Part shown: piece by piece, positions 22,550-34,282 of the stretch
Layout of the letters: each line of letters opens with the position of its first letter
How positions within the stretch are numbered: position 1 is the first letter of the stretch
Notes under the pieces: model-generated
The model's input: the letters and a program-made list of their open reading frames with translations, nothing else
What the model was told of the DNA's origin: nothing
The model's database searches: none
Assembly: GCF_000182925.2 (NCBI RefSeq)
Contig: NC_026501.1
Location: forward strand, 6,675,917 to 6,739,916
Length of the DNA: 64,000 bases
Reading direction: 5' to 3'
Origin: Neurospora crassa OR74A
Lineage: Eukaryota > Ascomycota > Sordariomycetes > Sordariales > Sordariaceae
Position numbers and translations under genes: made by a program

Positions 22550-25500
22550 ATGGAGCGTAAAAAACCATCATCCATGTCGCGTCCACCATCCGTCGCCGGG
22601 ACGCGTAGCAACAGCAGCATGCGACCTCCCCCAACCAGAAACACGGCATCTTCAACAGGCCGACAATCAGCCCTCCGAAATGCCTCCGCACCGGGAGGAT
22701 CTCGCGCCGAGCGATCGGGCGCCGCCTCCCCCGCAGACTCACAGGTATCGGCAACAGCAGGTGCGAAGCGTAAGGAGCGCGATTTCGACCCGGAGGACGA
22801 GGGCACCACAAACATCAATGTTGTTGTGCGCTGTCGAGGACGCAATGACCGGGAAGTCAAGGAAAATAGCGCCGTTGTTGTCAAGACGGAGGGCCTCAAA
22901 GGCAGGATAGTTGAGCTATCAATGGGTCCCAATGCAGTGAGCAACAAGACGTATACCTTTGATCGCGTCTTCTCGCAGGCCGCCGACCAAGCCATGGTCT
23001 TTGACGAGGTGGTGAAGCCGATCCTGGAAGAGGTAAGGACTATCAAACCGATCAGGGCCTGTTCATGGCTGACTTGAACCAGATGCTTGCCGGTTACAAC
23101 TGCACCATATTTGCTTACGGCCAAACAGGCACAGGCAAGACATATACCATGTCAGGCGACATGAATCAGACTTTTGGCATGCTTCCCGACACCGCAGGCA
23201 TCATCCCCAGAGTCCTGCATGCTCTCTTTAATAAGCTTGAAGTGGATGACAAGGAACACTGCGTGCGATGCTCGTTTATCGAACTTTATAATGAAGAGCT
23301 GCGTGATCTGCTTTCGGCAGAGGACAACACAAAGCTCAAAATATTTGACGACAACTCGAAAAAGGGCCATGCCACGACTATTGTGCAAGGTATGGAGGAA
23401 AGACACATTTTGAGCGCGGCAGACGGCCTCAGATGGCTTCAAGAGGGCAGTGTGAGGCGTCAGGTGGCCGCGACAAAGTGCAACGACCTCAGCAGTCGTA
23501 GTCACACCGTCTTCACCATTACCGTTCATGTCAAGCAACAAACCGAGAATGGGGAGGATTATCTAATGGGAGGAAAGCTGAATTTGGTTGATCTCGCTGG
23601 CAGTGAGAACATTCAGCGCTCTGGAGCCGAGAACAAACGTGCTGCTGAGGCTGGCCTCATCAACAAGAGTCTGCTTACCCTTGGTCGCGTCATCAACGCC
23701 TTGGTCGACCGCAGCCCCCATATTCCTTACAGAGAATCGAAACTTACACGTCTACTCCAAGACTCTTTAGGTGGGCGGACAAAGACGTGCATCATTGCGA
23801 CAATATCCCCGGCCAGGAGTAACATGGAGGAGACGATATCCACCCTTGATTATGCTTTTAGGGCTAAAAACATTCGAAACAAACCGCAGATCAACGCGCT
23901 ACTCAACAAAAAAACATTACTTCGCGAGTTTGCGACCGAGATCGAGAAACTGAAAAGCGAGCTGATTGCCACTCGTCAGCGAAACGGTGTCTATCTATCG
24001 AACGATGCTTACGAAGAGCTGACTGTACAAAACGAATCGCGGCGGATCCTTACGGAAGAACAAGCGGCCAGAATCGAGACCCTCGAAACAAACCTTCGAA
24101 ACAAGCTCCAAGAGCTGTATACGATGACATCAACATTCATGGGGCTTCGAAAAGAGCACGAAGCCACAAAAGCACAGCTAGACGAGACCAAAGATGTGTT
24201 GGACCAAACCGAGCTGGTGCTGGCAGCTACCAGGAAGTCGTTGGCGGAGGAGGCGCACCTCCGAAGGGCGCATCAAACAACCGAGCAGAAGCTTGCCAAA
24301 GTGGGTGATGAGCTTATCTCTACCGTCAAGCGGACCGTCCAAGATGTCGAAGGGCTCCACGCGAAGAACAGAAGAAGATCCGACCTACATGCGCTCAATC
24401 GTAGCACGTGGGCCATGTCGCAATCGCAAGTCACAGGTATTACTGAGCTTGTTGAAAGTCGGATTGCGGAGTTCCGCAAGGGGCAGGAGGAGCATATCTC
24501 CAGCGTATCAGAGCGAATGCAAAGTTTTGTTCAGGAGGAGCTCGACAAGCTGTCCACAACCCAAGCCTTCCTCGATCAAAACTTGGAGCATTTCGCAGAG
24601 TCTAGGACACAGCTGTTGGAGCAGAAGCAAAAGTCCAAGGAGGAGATGGACAACGTGCTGGAAGAGATCAAGGTTGTTCGGGACACCGTGAAACAGCGCG
24701 TTGGAGAATCGCTCCAGGCTATTGCCTCGGCGGCTGAGCGGATTGCAGGTGATGTCCTGGGCGAACTAACTACTTTCCACAGTCAGTTACATGCTTCGTA
24801 TAGTTCGCTTGGGAAGGAATGTAAATCCATCTTCGGGGATCTGCTGCAAACAATTAGCGCCCAGAAAGCCGAAGCTGAAAGACTTCGGCAAGAGCTCGAG
24901 GGTGCTAGTCAGACCATTGTTGAATCCAACGCAACTGTGTCAGCCCGGATTCAGGAGGTTTTGGAGGAGGAGCGAAGACAAGCGGCCGAGGAAAGGCAAA
25001 ACCTTTTGCTACAGATCGGCTCCCTCATCAATTCGCAAGCGGAGATGCAAGAGTCTCGCCTCGCCGGGAAGACAGCACTTATTCGACAAGCGGTTATGGA
25101 TTCGAACGCAACGTTTGAGGGCAGTATGTCCGAATATATGGATGGCATGAACGCTTGGAACGAGAAGGACAGCAGACTTATGGAGGATGTTGTCAAGTCT
25201 CGTGATGTGCTTAAGAACAAGATGAAGGACGACTGGGCGGTAAGCTACCTGTCCTGTTTCTCAATTGGGAGACTCATTTACTAATGAAAGCCGCAGACTG
25301 CCGACGAGCACAGCAACTCTATACAGAATACCACAAAATCTGTCCATGCCGAGACGGTTCGTGTAGTCGATGCTCAACTCAAAGATCTCGATACACAGAT
25401 GCAGGATCTTGACCAATTCGTCTCTCGCGCCCGCTCCGAAAACTCCGTGCACCATGAACAACATGTCGTCTCGATGGAGAACCTCACCTCAACGGTCGAA

Positions 25501-26301
25501 AAGTCATTCATTAACATTGCGGACCATTTTGGCGAGCGCTTCGACCGTATCCGCGACCTTAGTGGCGAAATGGATAACGATGCGAAGATCCTGCGAGAAT
25601 CTCTTGAGCCGCTTGACGAATCCCTCCGTCAGCCCCTTGCCGCCCTCCGCGAAGACATCCAGAGCACCAAGATCCGCGAGTACGAGCCTACCGGTGACAC
25701 CCCCGAGAAGAAGCGCTACGAATATCCGACGGACCTTCCGCGCACTGCGGGCCATGAGACGCTCATTGCAGGCATGCAGGACAAGCCTTCGACGACGCCG
25801 ACGACAAGCCCAGCTAAACGTGCAACGATGACTGCGGTATATAGTGATATCGTCGTGTCACCTTCACGTTCACCCTCCAAAGTGCCATTGTCCGTGCCTG
25901 TTTCACCCAGGAATAATCCCTTCGGCACGCCCGGACCCGCCACGAGCACCCGAAATAAGTCGCATCCCATGGACCCGAGTTTACGAGAAGTGAATCCGAA
26001 CCTTGGTGGCGGGACATCAGTTTTTGGCGAGTTGTCATCCAGCACGATGTCAATGGCGCCGCCATCTACATCGGTGATCGGTTTCCACGCCAACAATACG
26101 GACCACACTGAAGAGAGTGCGACGCAAGTACCACTCTTTAGAAGAAGTAATCGGAGACAGTCACCTCGTGTATTAGCCAAGAAAAAGATAACGGGTCATG
26201 CTGGCGGGATCATCACGGAGGGCCTGGAAAACATGCCGGTGACGACAGATGCCAGTGTAGGCATTGCCGGGAACAGGAGGAAGACTCCACGGCTAGGTTG
26301 A
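22550..26301 (+). CDS. bimC: Kinesin-5 (BimC/Cut7/Eg5) mitotic motor
   Basis: Three exons, 22550-23032, 23083-25239 and 25297-26301, with 50- and 57-nt introns (the second has a CTAATG branch point), give 1,214 residues. The motor cross-links and slides antiparallel microtubules for spindle pole separation. The N-terminal motor domain has the P-loop GQTGTGKT (174-181), switch I NDLSSRSH (295-302) and switch II DLAGSE (331-336). Long coiled coils follow (about 420-800), as expected for the homotetramer. The tail has a BimC box at about 1011-1034 (PTGDTPEKKRYEYPTDLPRT) with the CDK1-type site Thr1015-Pro that in the family controls spindle binding. The Ser/Pro-rich first 80 residues precede the motor. 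The family name bimC is used by homology; the local gene name is unknown. Confidence 0.96.
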
Positions 26302-26873
26302 GTTGGTTTCGGATCTAGTCTGTTGGTGGCCTCTCTAAGTTGTTTTGAGAGTTGGGTTAGGGAACCGGAGAAGTAAGGTCAACATCAGTGGGAAGAGGTG
26401 TTTTGGAGTTGCTTGGTCCATTAGGGAAGGATACTTTTCATCATTTTTATTTAACCAGGTTGTTTTGGTTGTTTGGCTGCTAAAAGAACATTCCCGATGA
26501 CGGGACGGGGTGGTTGGTTTGGCTGTTGTCGCTTATGTTGTACTCTTTATCGAGCACTGATACCCTCATCATATATCAACTGGTTTCTCCTTCATTGACA
26601 GTTTTGTGGTGTCCACTTCATCGCAGTGGGTTGGTGGGTTAGGAGAATTAGTCGAACCTTGCTATACAGGTTGTTGTGCGTTCAACCTACTTTGTTCAAC
26701 ATCTTTGCGTCATGATAATGGTATCCATATCTCATTATCAGGATCTTGGAGCTACAGACATAAGCATGACAACTCTTCAGAACCTCACACTCAAAAGAGA
26801 GTCAGGAGGGCAAAGCAGAGATCCTCAAGAACCGATTCATAGTTCGAAGAGTCAGGGGAAGGTATTAAAAAAT
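26302..26873. other. 3' region of kinesin-5
   Basis: G/T-rich sequence after the kinesin stop, typical of a fungal 3' UTR, followed by non-coding sequence up to the tRNA-Leu terminator. No open frame of interest. Confidence 0.5.
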
Positions 26874-26881
26874 AAAAAAAA
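26874..26881 (-). terminator. Likely RNA polymerase III terminator of tRNA-Leu
   Basis: Eight consecutive A on the plus strand, read as T8 on the minus strand, about 35 nt downstream of the tRNA 3' end. Oligo(T) is the Pol III stop signal. The distance is on the long side. Confidence 0.5.
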
Positions 26882-26916
26882 GGGAATGCCCACCTGAGCG
26901 AAGGTGGATATGCTAC

Positions 26917-27017
26917 TGACTAGAGTGAGATTCGAACTCACGCCCTTTCGGACCACGGATTTCTCGAATTAAGGGTTTACCTTAACGTGGCGCCTTAGAC
27001 CGCTCGGCCATCTAGCC
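26917..27017 (-). tRNA. tRNA-Leu(AAG) with 21-nt intron
   Basis: 101 nt folding as a class II tRNA. The acceptor stem GGCTAGA pairs with TCTAGTC (one G-T pair) and is followed by discriminator A. The D-arm is GCC/GGC, the anticodon stem CCACG/CGTGG, and the T-arm GTGAG-TTCGAAT-CTCAC. The anticodon loop TTAAGG..C is split after position 37 by a 21-nt intron (26959-26979). The intron contains CTTAA, which can pair with the anticodon TTAAG as eukaryotic pre-tRNA introns do. Anticodon AAG reads CUU. The internal B box (GTTCGAATC) is intact. Confidence 0.95.
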
Positions 27018-27517
27018 TGATTAAGTAATTCACTAAATTCAGTGTCTTATGAACTACCTCTGAATTTTGGTCATAGGAAAGGAGGAGATGAGGGGAAATC
27101 ATTGTTGGGTTGCGGGGAGTTAAATTAATTGGAGGCCGGGATGGGACGTATATCAAGATCTGGAACTGGTTGCAGTTGACTGAGGAGAAATGAAGTTGTG
27201 CCTCTTGGATGTTTGAGATGTCTTGAAGATTCGCGCTATTAGGATCCAAAGGAAGCTCAAGTTGGAGACACCCGCTTCACTCGCATTGCGTAAGAAGAAA
27301 TAGAAGAATTACATTGAAACGTGTAAATCGAGGGAGGAAACAAATTTACTAAGATCGTACCCTGGGAAGGTTGCCTGACGCCTCAGAGAGATGGTAGTGG
27401 TAAGTGAGACCTTGGTATGGTAAAGAGCATCCGCAACAGTTTTCCATAACAGCAGTTTTCCCAGTTCAGATCTTGCTATCTCTTGAAATCTTCATGAGAT
27501 ATCGAGACTACTTTGTT
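27018..27517. other. Short intergenic region
   Basis: About 500 nt between tRNA-Leu and the 3' end of the Rrn9-like gene. It should hold the upstream flank of the tRNA and the 3' UTR of the protein gene. Nothing else is recognised. Confidence 0.5.
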
Positions 27518-29897
27518 TCAGAGGTCGAAATCATGTCCTCTAGTCTCATCATTCCCAAGCTTCATATCCACATCCGACCCATACTCCGGCCTCGTTTTCC
27601 CTCTCCCTCTTTCCCTCTCCCTCTGTATTAGATCCCCTCCTCTCCACCCCTTCCGCACCTTAATCGGCTGCAAAAACCCGTCCAAATGTATACCACCCTC
27701 CATCTCATCCATACTATCTTGATCATCCCTTCCCACCACAGAGCCTGCGGGAGAAGCAGGTGGACTCCGCCCATGGACAAGCTTCAAATGTCGATGCATA
27801 TTCGCTCTTCTCCCAAACCCTTCCACAGCTCTCGCACACTCAGGGTACGGGCAGAAATACACATCCCCTCCGGCCGCCGGCGTGACCGACCGTCTCCTCA
27901 CCCTAAGCCCGCCACCGAGTGCGGGTGTACCCGCCCTTTTAGCTCTGCTCCTGCTACGGGCCGGGCTTTCGCTTCTACCGCGTGCCCTTTCTGTTTCTGT
28001 TCCCGCTTCAGAAGCAGCTTCAACACCCTTCGTGACTTCCTCGCCTTCTTGCTGCTCATCATCGACATCAGGTGAAAACGTCCTCACAAGACTCGGCTGT
28101 CGACTAACCGTCCGTCTCTGCTCCAACGCAATATCAGTGGCGTCCACCTCCTCTTCAGAAGAGTCGGGGAGCGGGTCGCCGGGGTGGTAAATCTTCGTCT
28201 TGACACGCCTAGAGGAAGAAGAACAAAGGGTATGCATCGCCATCTCTTCCCCGAAAAGCGTAGCGCATCTCTGCGTCGCGCGAGCAATCACGCTCTGCGG
28301 AAACCCAGCCAGGGCAGCTGCCCCGAGGACGTCGCGCCAGTCGCGGAGACCCCAGCGTGCGACGCGGCCCATGCGGTCTTTTTCTTGGGCGGCGGTCAAG
28401 GCGGCGGTGCTGGTTACGCTTCTGCTTCTGCTTCTGCTTCTGCTTCTGGCCCTGTGCCTATTGGGACGTTCCGTTGTCTTCTTCTTGGAGGAGGGTAGTT
28501 GGTATGACCTTGGCGGCCCGCGGGCTTCGGCTTCAGAAGCTGTTTCGTCGGCGTCAGCGTCGGCGTCGTCGGTAGTATGAGAGGAGGAAGCCCGGGAGCG
28601 AAAGAAAGAGGGTATCCGCTTGTGCGTCTCGCGGGCGACGCGTTCAAGCATTTCCTGCTCGGTCTCGCCCTCGAGGGGAATGCGTAATTTTCTTTTACGC
28701 CCTCGCTTGCTGATTCCTCGCGGCGAATTTGATTTAGCCTCGGACGCTGTCGCTTCTGCGGAATGTGATGGGGAGCGCGCACGGGGTCTTCCCCTTAGTG
28801 TGCGCTGCTGCTGCTGCTGCTGCTGCTGCTGTCGATCAGGCTCTTCCGTTTCGGCGTCGTTGTCGTTATCCTCAGTGTCACTAGCAGAAGATTCGGATAG
28901 GTCGCGGAGACCGGCGACGCGGGCGTTGTGTAGTATTGTCAAGGTTTCGTCCAGCTTTGAGAGGATGCGCCGCGATGCGGGACGGAGCAGTTTGTAGGAT
29001 CTGTCGTCATCGACTGATGGGCCAGGAATGTAGGTAGGCGTAGGAGCTCGAGGACGTCGACGTGAAGAGCTGGGGGTATACGAAGCAGAGCCCTCTTGTT
29101 TACTGCTCTCGTCTTGGGAGACCGGCTCACGTTTGACCGGGCTCGAGAGTGGTACGCTATACCGGGCCGACTCGTCGTTGCGCCGTGGCGGGCTGGATAG
29201 CACCTGACTGGATTCGGCATGGTGGTGATGGTCGTTGTCGCCCTTTTCTATCGAGTCCACAACGCCATCGTTCCTTTCGCCCATCGCGTGTATGGCGGAG
29301 TGATCATCCTCGTCGTCTTCTTCGGGGAAGCCTCTGCTTCGGAACTTTTCCTTGGCACATCGTAAAATTGTTGCCGAAATCTCTTCCTCTAGATTCCTGC
29401 TGGGGTAAGTCCGGACGGGCGGACGCAGCGTGAAAGCCTCGTGCTCGTCTGCGGTCCGCGGGAGGAGCTCATCATCAACCACCTCACCAGTCCTCAGTGG
29501 CCAAGCCGTCCATCGGTGGCTCGGAGCCCATTCATTCTCTCTGCGCTGTGAACCGTCTTCGTCTTCAGGCTGATCGTTGGTCGCCTGAGCAATTGTTAGC
29601 TTTTGCTTTTCTAAACTGACTCGGTAGACTCACTTCTTTGGTCTCCTGCCTTTTGGCTCGGGTTCGCAATGCGTGCGCGTTGTAGAGATGTGCTGACAAG
29701 TCTCGCCTGCGCAAGCCCTCTAACGCTTGGTAGGCCTTTCTTTCGTGCGCGGTGAATGTGAGCCATGTGGAGGGGGCCCCATTCCACCGATTGGGGCGGG
29801 TTTCGTGCAGTTCATCTGATGCGATGGAATTAATCTCTTCAGTGTCCTTATCCCAATCCTCGTCGCCGGAATCTTCTTGATTCAAGTGTGAAGACAT
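27518..29897 (-). CDS. Rrn9-like RNA polymerase I initiation factor with C2H2-type finger
   Basis: Exons 29897-29634 and 29584-27518, with a 49-nt phase-0 intron (GTGAGT...CTAAC...CTCAG), give 776 residues. The N-terminus has RPNRWNGAPSTWLTFTAHER then DLSAHLYNAHALR, and exon 2 opens with ENEWAPSHRWTAWPL. These, together with RRILSKLDETLTILHNARVAGL, match my memory of the fungal Rrn9 domain, a component of the upstream activating factor that recruits TBP to rDNA promoters. A later block (DWRDVLGAAALAGFPQSVIARATQRC) is conserved-looking. Near the C-terminus a finger-like motif (CPYPEC ... HRHLKLVH, about 666-692) could bind DNA. The middle is low-complexity: nine glutamines, RS repeats and acidic Ser clusters. 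The family call rests on motif memory and could be wrong; a nuclear DNA-associated role is more secure. Confidence 0.68.
28805..28831 (-). repeat. (CAG)9 microsatellite encoding polyglutamine
   Basis: Nine CTG triplets on the plus strand, read as CAG on the coding strand, encode nine consecutive Gln in the Rrn9-like protein. A pure triplet run of this kind is expected to vary in length between strains. Confidence 0.9.
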
Positions 29898-30375
29898 TGC
29901 ATGGCCCAGTTTAGTGGGTGCTCTTCCCGCGTTGGCAGGGTTGTTGAGTGCAAATTCTGGTGATCAATCACTAAGGACGGGAGTGACAAGAGATTGAAGG
30001 TCGAAGAACCGCACTGACGTACGAAAGCATCCCAGTAGTAGTACCACAGCAACAAGGATGGAGAAACTGATGAACCTCTGACTCCTCACTCAATTCTTTT
30101 ACTTTGTACTCTCACCTTTCGTTGGTCCTATTTTCGGTTCGTTCCAACTTCTCTTGGGCGTTACGGTTTGGTTCGTAGCGACCCCTAACCCTCAGACGAA
30201 AGCCTCGTGGGCGCTCGTTTTCATGTCACGATTATTCACATTTGCATCAGTTCAGGACGACGAGTAGGATTCAAAACTTGTCGATTACACAAAAAGAAAA
30301 GAGAAAAATGAGCCTTTGGTATCCCATTTCAAAACATAAAGTGCTAAAAAATTACGCCTTGCCAGTGTTTTAACC
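29898..30375. other. Intergenic region upstream of the Rrn9-like gene
   Basis: About 480 nt between two minus-strand genes, holding the promoter of the Rrn9-like gene and the 3' UTR of nop7. Contains a TTAGGGGTCGC-type stretch near 30180-30190 on the minus strand but no telomere-like array. Confidence 0.5.
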
Positions 30376-32367
30376 TTACGCCTTCTGCGCCTTTTCCTTC
30401 TCCAGCTTTCTCCTCTTGGCGCGGAGCTTCTCGTCCTGAGCGCTCTTCTTGTTGTTGGTATACTGCATCTGCTCAAACAGCTTGCGCTTCTTCTTGCTCA
30501 GCATGCCCTTGGCGCGCTCCAGGTCCTCCGCCTCCTCGCGTGCCTTCTTTTCAAGAGCCTTGCGCTGTTCTAGCTTGGCTTTGGTCTTGGAGTCTACCTT
30601 TGTATTCTGCACCTTCTTGCCTTGGAGCTCGGCTTCTAGCTCAAGCTGACGCTGGAGGGTCTTGGACTCCTCCTCATCTTCCTCAGCATCCTCCTCCTCG
30701 GCCTCCTCGGCATCCTCCTCGTCACCCTCCTCCTCTTCTTCATCGTCCTCGGCCTCATCAACATCCATGTCGTTTTCGACATCGGAACCATCCTCAGCAT
30801 TACCCTTCTCGGCATCCTCGAGGTCGGCTTCAATAGCCTCGGCCTCGGTTTGCTGAGCCTCAAGGGGCAGAGTAGGATCGTACTGGCCAGGGGCGGCCTT
30901 GACGAAGGGGCTAAGATGGGGAGGGAGAGCGGCGCCAGGAGCATAGAGCTCAGGGCTCTTGAGTTCCTCGTCGTTGACGCAGTCCCATACCCATTGGGGC
31001 TGGACATATATCCTGCCGGGGTATCTCTGGTTGGGTCCGACCTTCTGGGCCGTCTGATTGTCCTCGCCATCGCCATCCTCGTTGGTAGCGGCTTGTACGA
31101 CTGGCCTGTCAATGATGTGATGGGTGATGGAGGGATCCGACTCGTCATTTGTGAAGGCACCCTCGCCGAGGACGGAATCCCAGCCTATCCTCTTGCAGCC
31201 AAAGGCACGAAGAATGAACTCGAGAGGCTGGCGGGGGGTCTCACGGGAGAGGTAGAATGTGAAGTTGGCGAACAGCTGCGAAGGGTCACTGCTGCTGTAC
31301 GCCGGCTGAGGAAGAACATCACCACCAGGGGCAACTGGCTCGAACTTGTCGATGGAGTCTGTGGGCTTCTCCTCATCGTCGGCCTCGGCATCTTCCTCGG
31401 CAGTCTCGTCGCTCTTGGACTCGTCCTCCTTCAGTTGCTTGATAATCTTGTCAACCTCAGCCTGGACCTTGGGGTCAGGACCCTGCTGTTGTTCCTCCCC
31501 GTTTGTGACGGCCTTGGTCTCGCCCTGGGTGGCCATGTTGACACCCTCCAGAGAGAAAGCGCCGAGCTCAGCACCGTTCTCGTCCTTGAGCTGGTCGAAC
31601 TTGGGAGGATACTTGAGGCCGATCGAGCTGTAAAGTCGGTAGTTGACGAATCCAAGAAGAGTCATGTAGAACTCGACGAAAGTGCCCATAATGCGGAAAT
31701 CGACATCGCCGACGATCCTCTGGTTGAACTTGTAGGGAACGAGCCAGAGAATATCCTCGCCCTGGATGTTGGCCTGGTAGTAGATACCCTTGATCGACAG
31801 GAACGACTTGCGCAGGCTGTGGGAAACAATAAGGTAGTGTTGGAATTCGAGGCAGAGACGCTCGCAGCGGGCGATCATCTTGGCGGGAACCGCGCTCGTG
31901 GAAGGGAGGTTGGCGAAGAGGAAGAGCATGGACAAGCAGTCATCGAGATCGCGGAGCGCGTCGTTGAAAGTCGGGTAGCGCTCACGGATGACGTGGTTGA
32001 GAGTGTACCTGGGCTTGCCAGTGGCCTCGGGGCGGGCAGCATGGCGCTCGAAGCGGGCGGCATCCGAAACATCACCTCTGCCAAGAGCACGGGAGATCTT
32101 CTTCTCGAGCACCTTCTGGTCACGGAACTTTTGAAGAAGGGGCTCGTGGAGGAGGTACTGAATGTCCTTGGTGTAGTAGAAGGTGGTCGAGGCAGTGGCC
32201 GACTTGGAAACCTTCTTCTTGTTACGAGGCTCGCGCGGGTAGATACCCTTCCAGATGCAAAGCTTGCGGAAGTCGGGAAGGCTAAGCTGCAGCTTCTTCA
32301 CAGCCTGTGTGCGGGTGATGTAGTTCTTGGCCGCGCCGGCCTGGCCCTTCTTCTTGATTTTTGGCAT
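30376..32367 (-). CDS. nop7: Pescadillo homolog (PeBoW complex, 60S ribosome biogenesis)
   Basis: One exon, 663 residues, starting at the Met of [20 protein letters not shown], the conserved pescadillo N-terminus; a Met 24 codons upstream (32439) lies in a Pro/Gln/His-rich leader and is rejected. Pescadillo works in the nucleolus with Erb1 and Ytm1 in ITS2 processing and 60S assembly. The N-terminal pescadillo domain spans about 1-280 ([48 protein letters not shown]). A single BRCT domain lies at about 365-480 (Trp in [11 protein letters not shown]). Residues 520-590 are extremely Glu/Asp-rich. The C-terminus is a basic coiled coil ([13 protein letters not shown]). It is divergent from the PIG-U gene. 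Confidence 0.96.
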   Translation of the reverse strand: MPKIKKKGQAGAAKNYITRTQAVKKLQLSLPDFRKLCIWKGIYPREPRNKKKVSKSATASTTFYYTKDIQYLLHEPLLQKFRDQKVLEKKISRALGRGDVSDAARFERHAARPEATGKPRYTLNHVIRERYPTFNDALRDLDDCLSMLFLFANLPSTSAVPAKMIARCERLCLEFQHYLIVSHSLRKSFLSIKGIYYQANIQGEDILWLVPYKFNQRIVGDVDFRIMGTFVEFYMTLLGFVNYRLYSSIGLKYPPKFDQLKDENGAELGAFSLEGVNMATQGETKAVTNGEEQQQGPDPKVQAEVDKIIKQLKEDESKSDETAEEDAEADDEEKPTDSIDKFEPVAPGGDVLPQPAYSSSDPSQLFANFTFYLSRETPRQPLEFILRAFGCKRIGWDSVLGEGAFTNDESDPSITHHIIDRPVVQAATNEDGDGEDNQTAQKVGPNQRYPGRIYVQPQWVWDCVNDEELKSPELYAPGAALPPHLSPFVKAAPGQYDPTLPLEAQQTEAEAIEADLEDAEKGNAEDGSDVENDMDVDEAEDDEEEEEGDEEDAEEAEEEDAEEDEEESKTLQRQLELEAELQGKKVQNTKVDSKTKAKLEQRKALEKKAREEAEDLERAKGMLSKKKRKLFEQMQYTNNKKSAQDEKLRAKRRKLEKEKAQKA

Positions 32368-32916
32368 TTTGGGGTGTGGTGGTGGTGGTTGTGGTTGTTG
32401 GGTGTAGGTGGAAGAGTGAGAGAAGGAGAAGAGGACCAAGGATGGATCTCTTCAGTCTGCAGACTCGATCGTTATCGAAGCCAATTGTAGGTGGGGGCGC
32501 TCTGTGCACTTGCAATCAACTTTTTTTCTGACCCTCGCGGTCCTGAACTTTTTATGCCACTTCCCACCGCCTGAGCTGATCAAAGATAAGATAACGTAGC
32601 GGATGGAAAGACGGGAGGCATCAGATAGGCACAGATGAGGCTACTAGAATACATACTGGGCCCGTCTGGCCCAGATAGGTTCCCGCTCCCGTCTGGATTG
32701 GATTCCAGAACCCCTTGTCCCACAGGGACCCGCCAGCTGTGGAGGCCGGGCCAGCTGTCGGTCTGCTTTGGCGGGGACAGCGATTGACAAGGCGACCTAA
32801 CGTGCTGGGCGCGACTCCTGTATAGCGCAACTGGACGGGCATGTCGTTAGAAGTAACTTGACCCTGGGACAAGTTCGACATCACAGCTCCCACCTCGTCG
32901 TATGGCGAATTGAACA
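32368..32916. promoter_or_regulatory. Divergent promoter region, nop7 / PIG-U
   Basis: 549 nt between the start codons of nop7 (-) and PIG-U (+). The nop7 side carries a GGTGGT-rich stretch that on the minus strand becomes a CA/ACC-rich leader. No named element is supported. Confidence 0.5.
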
Positions 32917-34282
32917 ATGAATGGCGGCAAGGTAACGTTGAGGAGGACGGCTGGCTTATACGCCGGTGCTGCCGTCCTGCGACTTGCCCTCTTTACTCTG
33001 TTCCCCGGTCTTCCAGACCTCCTGACTGGCCGTGTCGAGATCTCAACGCCAGTAACAAGCTTCAAGCGCCGTATGTTGTAGCTTTTGTTTTTCTCTTCGG
33101 CATTCGTCGCATCGTCTCGAGGAACACAGGTTTGCTAACTACCAAAATCTAGTCCAAGAAGGCCTCTTCCTGTATAACCATAACGTCTCTCCTTACGATG
33201 GCGGCGTCTACCACCAGGCGCCCCTCTTGCTGCCCATCTTCAACTTGCTCCCGAGCTTCGCGGCGTTTCCCATCTTCACGTACCTTCTCTACATCGCTAT
33301 CGATATTCTGAGCGCCCATGCTCTTTTAAGGATTGCAGAGTCTGGCGAGGCCAGCTCGTCTGCGCGCTTCACCTCCCCGCGCCGTGACAAGCGTTGGAGT
33401 GGTGCCATCATTGCCGCGCTCTTCCTGTTCAACCCCTTCACCATCGCGACATGCATTGGGCGTTCGACCACCGTCTTCACGACCTGTGCCATTCTCCACG
33501 CCGTCGCCAATGCCATCTCCGGCAGACCCTTTCACGCCATGGTCGCCCTAGCCTTCGCATCATACCTCTCCATGTATCCGCTACTCCTCCTCCCGCCTCT
33601 CATTCTTCTTTGCTATGACAGGCAGAAGTTGCCCGCTACCGGAGCGCCCAATGCGTGGATCAAGTTTACCGCGACCATGGTTATGGATGCGTTTGGTGCT
33701 CTGGCAGTGCTTTTCCAAATGTCGTTCTTCCTGACCGGCTCATGGGAGTTCCTTAGTTCCACCTATGGTGTGCAACTTACACTGTCTGACCTGGCCCCCA
33801 ATATCGGCCTGTGGTGGTACTTCTTTGTCGAGATGTTCGACTCGTTCCGTTCATTCTTCTTGGCCGTCTTTTGGCTGCATTTGTCGTCATATGTTGGCGG
33901 GTTGAGCGTGCGCCTTCGCCAGCAGCCGCTTGCGGTGATCACTCTGCTGCTGGGTATCTTCAGCATCTTCAAGCCATACCCTAGCATCGCGGATGCGTCG
34001 TTGTTCTTGGGCATGGTGCCGCTGTATAGACATGTCTTCCCGTTGCTGCGGTATTCGTTTGTCATTGCTGCCATTATTATTTACACGACCTTTCTCGGTC
34101 CTGCGTTCTACCATCTGTGGATCTATGCTGGTAGCGGAAACGCAAACTTCTTCTATGCTATCACGCTTGTTTGGGGCCTTGGACTGAGCTTGTTGGTCTG
34201 CGATCTCGCCTTTGCTGTCCTGAGGGATGAGTGGGAGGTTGAGCGACCCGAAATGGCCGGCAAGGAGATTCGTCAGATTTGA
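32917..34282 (+). CDS. gab1: GPI transamidase subunit PIG-U (Gab1/Cdc91)
   Basis: Exons 32917-33070 and 33153-34282, with an 82-nt phase-1 intron (GTATGT...GCTAAC...TCTAG), give 427 residues. PIG-U/Gab1 is a multispanning ER membrane subunit of the GPI transamidase that transfers preformed GPI anchors to proteins, with a likely role in recognising the lipid. The diagnostic segment LQEGLFLYNHNVSPYDGGVYHQAPLLLP appears right after the splice junction (residues about 52-79). The rest is a series of hydrophobic spans with short loops, including IFKPYPSIADASLFLGMVPLY. Residues 5-35 act as the first membrane span (RTAGLYAGAAVLRLALFTLF). A second ATG at 32921 is out of frame and stops at once. The gene converges on sam37. 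Confidence 0.94.

Noticed and set aside
22243-23124. 293-codon minus-strand frame
   Set aside because: Overlaps the first exons of kinesin-5 in antisense and has no conserved features.
32368-32439. 24-residue N-terminal extension of pescadillo
   Set aside because: The family starts at MPKIKKKG; the extension is Pro/Gln/His low complexity from the 5' UTR.
30850-32490. 546-codon open frame on the plus strand
   Set aside because: Lies antisense to nop7. The long frame is a by-product of codon bias on the other strand, and its product (Leu/Val/Gly/Glu-rich) matches nothing.
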